5,345 bases of DNA, taken from positions 4,875-10,219 of the forward strand of contig JAUJMI010000097.1 in the NCBI GenBank assembly GCA_030446945.1, given 5' to 3'. The position numbers were made by a program, and so were the translations under genes. This DNA is from Longimicrobium sp. (GTDB taxonomy: Bacteria > Gemmatimonadota > Gemmatimonadetes > Longimicrobiales > Longimicrobiaceae). This document shows, piece after piece, positions 5,195 through 5,345 of the stretch. The notes beneath the pieces are model-generated. The model was not told the DNA's origin and did not search any database. It worked only from the letters and a program-made list of their open reading frames with translations. Numbering within the stretch: position 1 is the first letter of the stretch; each line of letters begins with the position of its first letter.

Positions 5195-5345
5195 AACAAT
5201 AGCACGCCCCGCATGCCGCTCACGATCCCCAGGCACAAGCTACCGAAGATCGGAGGGATCGAACCGCGCGGGAGAGCCCGTCTCCTTCACTTCGCGCCAG
5301 AGCGATGGACGAAGGCGGCTGCCCGTGCTCCGCTCAAGAATTAGT

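Larger units (their letters stand above)
4925..5345. other. Gene-poor spacer with inverted REP-like pair
   Basis: About 420 bases in which I can support no gene. It is less GC-rich in places (ATAGCCATAT near 5145, GCATAAC near 5004). It contains a weak promoter candidate for the small membrane gene, two REP-like palindromes in opposite orientation, and an unassigned stretch from 5195 to the edge. Short open frames here lack ribosome binding sites and protein-like composition. Confidence 0.6.

Noticed and set aside
4942..5202. 86-residue plus-strand frame through the spacer
   Set aside because: It runs across both REP-like palindromes, lacks a ribosome binding site and shows no protein-like pattern.
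5213..5344. 43-residue plus-strand frame starting MPLTIPRHKLPKIGG
   Set aside because: No ribosome binding site precedes it, and it sits in repeat-like spacer. It is not supportable as a gene without conservation data.
5249..5345. tRNA T-arm-like GGTTCGATCCC on the minus strand
   Set aside because: The five bases on each side of the TTCGATC loop do not pair properly, and no acceptor, D or anticodon arm can be fitted.

Overview
The window is about 70% or more G+C, with dense genes and short spacers. It looks like a chromosomal segment of a high-GC Gram-negative bacterium. A lipoprotein-type signal sequence, an Ala/Pro/Arg-rich style and the character of the intergenic repeats make me think of Gemmatimonadota (Longimicrobium-like), but this is an inference without a marker gene. 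I see no rRNA, tRNA, CRISPR array, transposase or phage gene.

Left part, plus strand (2-2016): a two-gene, translationally coupled unit. The first gene, cut by the window edge, encodes a multi-pass membrane protein. Its N-terminal half carries the motifs of the CTP-dependent polyprenol kinase / phosphatidate cytidylyltransferase group (dolichol, phytol and farnesol kinase-like), and its C-terminal half is additional membrane sequence that I cannot assign. The second gene starts on the last base of the first gene's stop codon. It encodes a secreted protein of unknown function made of two diverged copies of a roughly 70-residue unit, each bracketed by two cysteines.

Middle, minus strand (2135-4651): a small hypothetical protein (2135-2545) with a very good ribosome binding site, and a complete M1-family zinc aminopeptidase of the leukotriene-A4-hydrolase type (2729-4651) with a probable lipoprotein signal. 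A strong hairpin separates the two. A second hairpin of terminator type lies inside the 3' half of the small gene.

Right part (4652-5345): a 39-residue single-pass membrane protein on the minus strand (4805-4924), followed by a textbook intrinsic terminator (4760-4793) that isolates it from the peptidase gene. Beyond it, 4925-5345 holds no gene I can support, but contains a pair of inverted REP-like palindromes.

The most notable signals are the internally duplicated four-cysteine secreted protein coupled to the lipid-kinase-like gene, and three related palindromes (2093-2112, 5072-5091, 5175-5194) that share a TTCA loop. Two of these differ by a compensatory base-pair change. No obviously new defence or mobile system is visible.
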